Part shown: positions 60,413-64,000 of the stretch, piece by piece
Layout: each line of letters starts with the position of its first letter
How positions within the stretch are numbered: the stretch's first letter is position 1
Assembly (NCBI GenBank): GCA_028290285.1
Contig: JAQGKD010000096.1
Span: 124,001-188,000, forward strand
Direction: 5' to 3'
Length of the DNA stretch: 64,000 bases
DNA from: Hyphomicrobiales bacterium
GTDB lineage: Bacteria; Pseudomonadota; Alphaproteobacteria; Rhizobiales; Beijerinckiaceae
Translations under genes and position numbers: made by a program
Notes under the pieces: model-generated
Seen by the model: only the letters and a program-made list of their open reading frames with translations
What the model was told of the DNA's origin: nothing
Database searches by the model: none

Positions 60413-61198
60413 TCACATCAGGGCGGGGCGAACGCTCGCGGCCGCTGCGACGAGAACGGGGAGGATGTCGCGTATGAGATCCTCCCGCGAGACACGGCCC
60501 GCCTGCGCGCTGACGTTCATGGCCGCGACGACATGGCCGGCTGCGTTGCGCACGGGCACGGCGATCGAGCGCAGGCCGATTTCGAGTTCTTCGTCCACAA
60601 GCGAAAAGCCCTGTGTGCGCACCTCGTCCAGAATCGCGAGCAGCTTTTCCGGGTCGGTCACAGTGTGCGGCGTGAGCTGCTGCGGGCGGATCTCTGCCAG
60701 CAGGGCGCGGGCGCGCTCGGGCGGCTCGTTGGCCAGCAGAACGCGGCCGAGCGACGAGCAATAGGCGGGAAGCCGGCTCCCGGTCGAGAGACCGACCGAC
60801 ATGATGCGCCGCGTCGCCGCCCGGGCCACATAAACGATCTCCGCCCCATCGAGGATGGCGGCGGAGGAGGATTCGTTCGTCTTCTCGCTGACCATCTCCA
60901 GCGTCGGCTGGATGGCCCGGGGCAGGGGCGTCGAGGAGAGATAGGCATAGCCCAGCGACAGCACGCTCGGCGTCAGCATGAAATGCTTGCCGTCGCTTGC
61001 GACATAGCCGAGCGACTGGAGGGTGAGCAGCGAGCGCCGCACGGTGGCACGCGGCAGGTCCGTCACCTTGGCGATGTCGGCCAGCGTCAGCCGCTCCCGG
61101 TTTTGCCCGAAGGCGCGAATGACCGCTAGCCCGCGGGCCAGCGCGGAGATGAAGGAGGGGTCTTGCGGCGAGATGGGCGCGGGCGCCTGGATGTTCAT
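60413..61198 (-). CDS. IclR-family transcriptional regulator
   Basis: 261 residues. N-terminal winged helix (FISALARGLAVIRAFGQNRE, LTLADIAKVTDLPRATVRRS, LLTLQSLGYVASDGK) and the C-terminal effector domain with VGLSTGSRLPAYCSSLGRVL and GLRSIAVPVRNAAGHVVAAM. It resembles PcaR/PobR-type activators of aromatic acid catabolism. It converges on the SDR-binding protein unit and diverges from the ABC transporter genes; either may be its target. Confidence 0.92.
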   Translation of the reverse strand: MNIQAPAPISPQDPSFISALARGLAVIRAFGQNRERLTLADIAKVTDLPRATVRRSLLTLQSLGYVASDGKHFMLTPSVLSLGYAYLSSTPLPRAIQPTLEMVSEKTNESSSAAILDGAEIVYVARAATRRIMSVGLSTGSRLPAYCSSLGRVLLANEPPERARALLAEIRPQQLTPHTVTDPEKLLAILDEVRTQGFSLVDEELEIGLRSIAVPVRNAAGHVVAAMNVSAQAGRVSREDLIRDILPVLVAAAASVRPALM

Positions 61199-61602
61199 TG
61201 CGGAACGGCACGAGGCTCCGGGGCAATACGGGACGGGCGCCGGCCCCCAGCCGTCGCCCGCCAAATGTTCGCACAGAGGCGTGCCGTTCGCAATACGCAC
61301 AATTCATAGGGGCGGGCGAAGGTTGGCGCCTTGCTCTTGCAGAGCAGGCAGGGTTAGCTCCCATGCTCTGGGTCTCTGCCCATTGGGTGGCGACGCAGCG
61401 GGGCCTGCATGAAACCCATGCATGCACCCGATGAAATGAATCAGTTGGCGTGATCTCAGGCTTGGGGTTGTGTATCCCACGCCCTATCTATCGGTCAGCT
61501 TGACCGCCCGGAGACCGGCGACCTAGGTTGCTGCGGACTGGCTAGAACTATGACGAGAGACCCGTTCCCGATTGGGAGCAAGTGGTTTTCAGGGAGGACA
61601 TT
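61199..61602. other. 404-bp regulatory region between iclR-type gene and ABC operon
   Basis: No gene of note. It holds a direct repeat of GTTCGCA at 61267-61273 and 61286-61292 near the regulator start, and the palindrome TGCATG-AAACC-CATGCA at 61406-61422. Divergent promoters should lie here. The strongest ribosome-binding site, AGGGAGGA at 61591-61598, serves the ABC binding protein. Confidence 0.6.
61406..61422. promoter_or_regulatory. candidate operator palindrome upstream of the ABC operon
   Basis: Perfect 6-bp arms TGCATG and CATGCA with a 5-bp centre. Size and symmetry suit an IclR-type or other dimeric regulator. It is about 180 bp before the binding-protein gene. No second copy was noticed. 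Confidence 0.4.
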
Positions 61603-62799
61603 ATGCTTCGCAGACAAATCCTGAACGGGATGGCTGGCGTCGGTGCCGGTCTTGCCCTGGCCGCGCTTCCGGGCGTCGTGGCGCCCGCCTTGGCGCAGGA
61701 GACCGTCAAGGTCGGCCTCATTCTGCCCATGACCGGAGCCTCGGCCTCCACCGGCCGCCAGATTGAAGCGGCTGCCCGCCTCTACATGGCGCAGAACGGC
61801 AACAAGGTCGCCGGCAAGACCATTGAGCTCATTGTCAAGGACGACACGGGCGCGGCCGACCAGACCAAGCGCCTCGCCACCGAACTCGTGGTCAACGACA
61901 AGGTCGCTGTCATCGCCGGCTTTGGCCTTACGCCGCTGGCGCTCGCCGTCGGCCCCGTGGCGACGCAGGCCAAGATACCTGCCGTCATCATGGCCGCTGG
62001 CACCTCGATGATCGTCGAGAAGTCGCCTTATTACGTGCGCACCAGCTTCACGCTGCCGCAGAACACGACGCCCATGGCCGAGTGGAGCGCCAAGAACGGC
62101 ATCAAGAAGGTCGTCACGCTCGTCGCCGATTACGGCCCGGGCCTCGATGCCGAGAAGGCATTCAAGGCGAAATTCGAGGCGGACGGCGGCAAGGTTCTCG
62201 ATCAGCTGCGCTCGCCCCTCATGAACCCGGAATTCGCGGCCTTCCTGCAGAAGGCCAAGGACCTCAAGCCCGACGCCCTCTTCCTTTTCGTGCCCTCGGG
62301 CCAGGGCGCGAGCCTGATGAAGCAGGTCAACGAGCGCGAGCTGACCAAGGCCGGCGTCAAGATCATCGCCACCGGCGACGTGACCGATGACGACCAGCTC
62401 AACGGCATGGGCGATGCGGTGATCGGCATGACCACCTCGCACAATTACTCCGCCGCGCACGATTCGCCCGAGAACAAGGCTTTTGTCGCCGCCTTCCTGA
62501 AGGCGAACAACAACATGCGCCCGAACTTCATGGCCGTTGGCGGCTATGACGGCATGGCCTTGATCTACAAGGCGCTGGAAAAGACCAAGGGCGACACGGA
62601 CGGCACCAAGCTGGTCGATGCCATGAAGGGCATGGCCTGGGTGAGTCCGCGCGGACCGATCTCCATCGATCCGCAGACCCGCGACATCGTGCAGAATGTC
62701 TACATCCGCGAAGTGAAGAAGGTCGACGGCCAGCTCTGGAACGTCGAATTCGCCACGATCCCGAACGTGAAGGACAATACGCACGAGGCCGCCAAGTAA
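61603..62799 (+). CDS. branched-chain amino acid-type ABC transporter substrate-binding protein
   Basis: 398 residues. Tat-like or Sec signal (LRRQILNGMAGVGAGLALAA, cleavage after ALAQ). LivJ-type periplasmic fold with VGLILPMTGASASTGRQIEA, GKTIELIVKDDTGAADQTKR and NFMAVGGYDGMALIYKALEK. AGGGAGGA at 61591-61598 fixes the start. Ligands of this family include branched-chain amino acids, amides and aromatic acids; the ligand here is unknown. First gene of a liv-type operon. Confidence 0.92.
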   Translation: MLRRQILNGMAGVGAGLALAALPGVVAPALAQETVKVGLILPMTGASASTGRQIEAAARLYMAQNGNKVAGKTIELIVKDDTGAADQTKRLATELVVNDKVAVIAGFGLTPLALAVGPVATQAKIPAVIMAAGTSMIVEKSPYYVRTSFTLPQNTTPMAEWSAKNGIKKVVTLVADYGPGLDAEKAFKAKFEADGGKVLDQLRSPLMNPEFAAFLQKAKDLKPDALFLFVPSGQGASLMKQVNERELTKAGVKIIATGDVTDDDQLNGMGDAVIGMTTSHNYSAAHDSPENKAFVAAFLKANNNMRPNFMAVGGYDGMALIYKALEKTKGDTDGTKLVDAMKGMAWVSPRGPISIDPQTRDIVQNVYIREVKKVDGQLWNVEFATIPNVKDNTHEAAK

Positions 62800-62825
62800 G
62801 GCGATTCATCCGCTCCGCTGCTGTC

Positions 62826-62945
62826 CTTCTCCCGGTGGGAGAAGGTGGCTGTGGAGCAGCCGGATGAGGGGTTTCGTTCTCGCTCGAAATAGCGCGTAAC
62901 CCCTCATCAGTCGGCTCTGCCGACAGCTTCTCCCACCGGGAGAAG
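62826..62945 (-). repeat. RIME-like 120-bp repeat, copy B
   Basis: Same length and nested palindromes as copy A, in reverse orientation, between the binding-protein and permease genes of one operon. Ends are CTTCTCCCGGTGGGAGAAG and CTTCTCCCACCGGGAGAAG. Its transcript would fold strongly and may attenuate or stabilise mRNA between the two genes. Confidence 0.85.
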
Positions 62946-63003
62946 CAAGACGTGCCCGGCATCAGCGCATGTCCGTTTTGCCGCCGAATTTCCGGAGACC
63001 TGC

Positions 63004-63864
63004 GTGCTCACCATCCTCTTCGACGGCGTCGCCTACGGCATGCTCCTGTTTGTGCTGGCCGTCGGTCTTTGCGTCACGCTGGGGCTGATGAATTTCATTA
63101 ACCTGGCGCATGGCGCCTTCGCCATGGCGGGCGGCTATCTCACCATCGTCCTGATGAACCAGGCCGGCGTCTCCTTCTATCTCTGCCTGCCCGCGGCCTT
63201 CATCTTCAGTGCCGCCATCGGTCTCGTGCTCGAGCGCACGCTCTATCGTCATCTCTACGACAAGACCCATCTCGATCAGGTGCTGTTTTCGATCGGCCTC
63301 GTCTTCATGTCGATGGCGATGGTCGATTACGCAATGGGTGCCAACCAGCAGATCGTGAACCTGCCTGAAAGCCTCAGCGGCCGCGTGAATTTTCTCGGCG
63401 CGAGCATCGGTGTCTACCGCATCTTCGTCATCGTGATCTGCGGTTTCCTCGCAGCGGGCCTGCAACTCGTCCTCACCCACACGCGCTTCGGCAGCCGCCT
63501 GCGCGCGGCGGTGGACGACGGGCGTGTCGCGCGCGGCATGGGGATCGACGTAACCTCGATTTTCGCCATCACCTTTGCCTTCGGTTCGGGCCTCGCAGGG
63601 CTCGGCGGGGCGCTCGGCACCGGCATCATCAGCTTCGATCCGACCTTTCCTCTGAAATACATGATCTACTTCCTGATCGTGATTTCGGTTGGGGGCACGA
63701 CGACGATCACCGGCCCCTTCCTGGCCGCGATCCTGCTGGGCGTGGCCGATGTGCTCGGCAAATATTACGTGCCCTCCGTGGGTGGCTTCATCATCTATAC
63801 GATCATGGTTCTCGTGCTGATCGTCAGGCCGCAGGGCCTGTTCTCGCGCAGCCCGGCCCGTTGA
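63004..63864 (+). CDS. LivH-type ABC transporter permease
   Basis: 286 residues with about eight membrane helices. Family stretches: GLCVTLGLMNFINLAHGAFA near residue 20, RFGSRLRAAVDDGRVARGMG near 165 (the EAA-like loop), and FGSGLAGLGGALGTGI. GTG start. Follows the binding protein across a RIME-like repeat; livM follows 7 bp downstream. Confidence 0.93.
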   Translation: MLTILFDGVAYGMLLFVLAVGLCVTLGLMNFINLAHGAFAMAGGYLTIVLMNQAGVSFYLCLPAAFIFSAAIGLVLERTLYRHLYDKTHLDQVLFSIGLVFMSMAMVDYAMGANQQIVNLPESLSGRVNFLGASIGVYRIFVIVICGFLAAGLQLVLTHTRFGSRLRAAVDDGRVARGMGIDVTSIFAITFAFGSGLAGLGGALGTGIISFDPTFPLKYMIYFLIVISVGGTTTITGPFLAAILLGVADVLGKYYVPSVGGFIIYTIMVLVLIVRPQGLFSRSPAR

Positions 63865-63871
63865 GGCGCTC

Positions 63872-64000
63872 ATGACCGACCAGACGCTCTCGACAAAGCC
63901 ATCGCCCGAAGCGGTCGCCGCACGCGGTATCCTGCTGGGACGCGCACGCTGGGGCATCGCCGAATACGCCTTCTGGGCCATCGCCATTGCGCTCTATTTC
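63872..64000 (+). CDS. LivM-type ABC transporter permease (5' partial)
   Basis: First 43 codons of a gene continuing past the window. A basic, Ser/Ala-rich N-terminus is followed by the first membrane helix (EYAFWAIAIALYF). Position 7 bp after livH makes the second liv permease the natural call. The ATPase genes are expected beyond the edge. Confidence 0.75.
   Translation, partial: MTDQTLSTKPSPEAVAARGILLGRARWGIAEYAFWAIAIALYF

Overview
The window is a chromosomal segment of a GC-rich alphaproteobacterium, most likely of the order Hyphomicrobiales (Rhizobiales). The evidence is a NadQ-type NAD regulator, an imuA-imuB-dnaE2 mutagenesis operon preceded by a GAAC-N7-GAAC LexA box, two 120-bp RIME-like rhizobial intergenic repeats, and several protein families typical of the order (TIGR02301, DUF2007, extensin-like, SleB-type hydrolases). 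Genus cannot be fixed from sequence alone. Gene density is high. No rRNA, tRNA, CRISPR array, prophage or complete insertion sequence was recognised.

Layout. 1-13 kb: dxs (MEP pathway), ppdK with a small overlapping membrane-protein gene, a SleB-type cell wall hydrolase, nadA and nadB behind two palindromic operators, a TPR protein and ispE. 13-18 kb: glyQ and glyS separated by a tandem CDGSH gene and a class II Fic gene. 18-23 kb: a small secreted protein, a TrmN6-like methyltransferase with DUF2007, a polyprenyl diphosphate synthase and the potassium transporter kup. 22.6-28 kb: a long minus-strand run of ECF sigma factor, anti-sigma factor, tag, HD hydrolase, tyrosine phosphatase, nadQ, xseB and pirin, with a DUF4394 gene divergent from the sigma factor. 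28-37 kb: ygfZ, hypotheticals, TIGR02301, NUDIX, pdxH, a lipoprotein, a DnaJ-type chaperone, a second sigma/anti-sigma pair, fabI and a histidine phosphatase. 37-43 kb: a Pls/PosA-type membrane nonribosomal peptide synthetase, then aroC. 42.7-50 kb: phosphodiester glycosidase, HDAC-like deacetylase, L,D-transpeptidase, metallophosphoesterase, extensin-like protein, MarR regulator, DUF1499 and a metallo-beta-lactamase fold hydrolase. 50-55.7 kb: the imuA-imuB-dnaE2 operon. 56-58.3 kb: an ATP-grasp ligase and a FolC-like Mur ligase in overlapping genes. 58.4-64 kb: SDR, orphan TTT-type binding protein, IclR regulator and a branched-chain-type ABC transporter running off the end.

Most functional links are ordinary: NAD synthesis and its likely regulator, SOS mutagenesis, isoprenoid precursors, envelope remodelling and two extracytoplasmic-stress switches. 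The strongest leads for undescribed biology are (1) the overlapping ATP-grasp and FolC-like pair, which together have the two ligase modules of cyanophycin synthetase but on separate proteins; (2) the stand-alone Pls-like synthetase with a by-eye specificity code suggesting a basic amino acid; and (3) the fic gene placed between glyQ and glyS, coupled to glyS translation, with its own TATAAT elements and a nearby LexA-like box. Assignments come from reading motifs. No database search or alignment was run.
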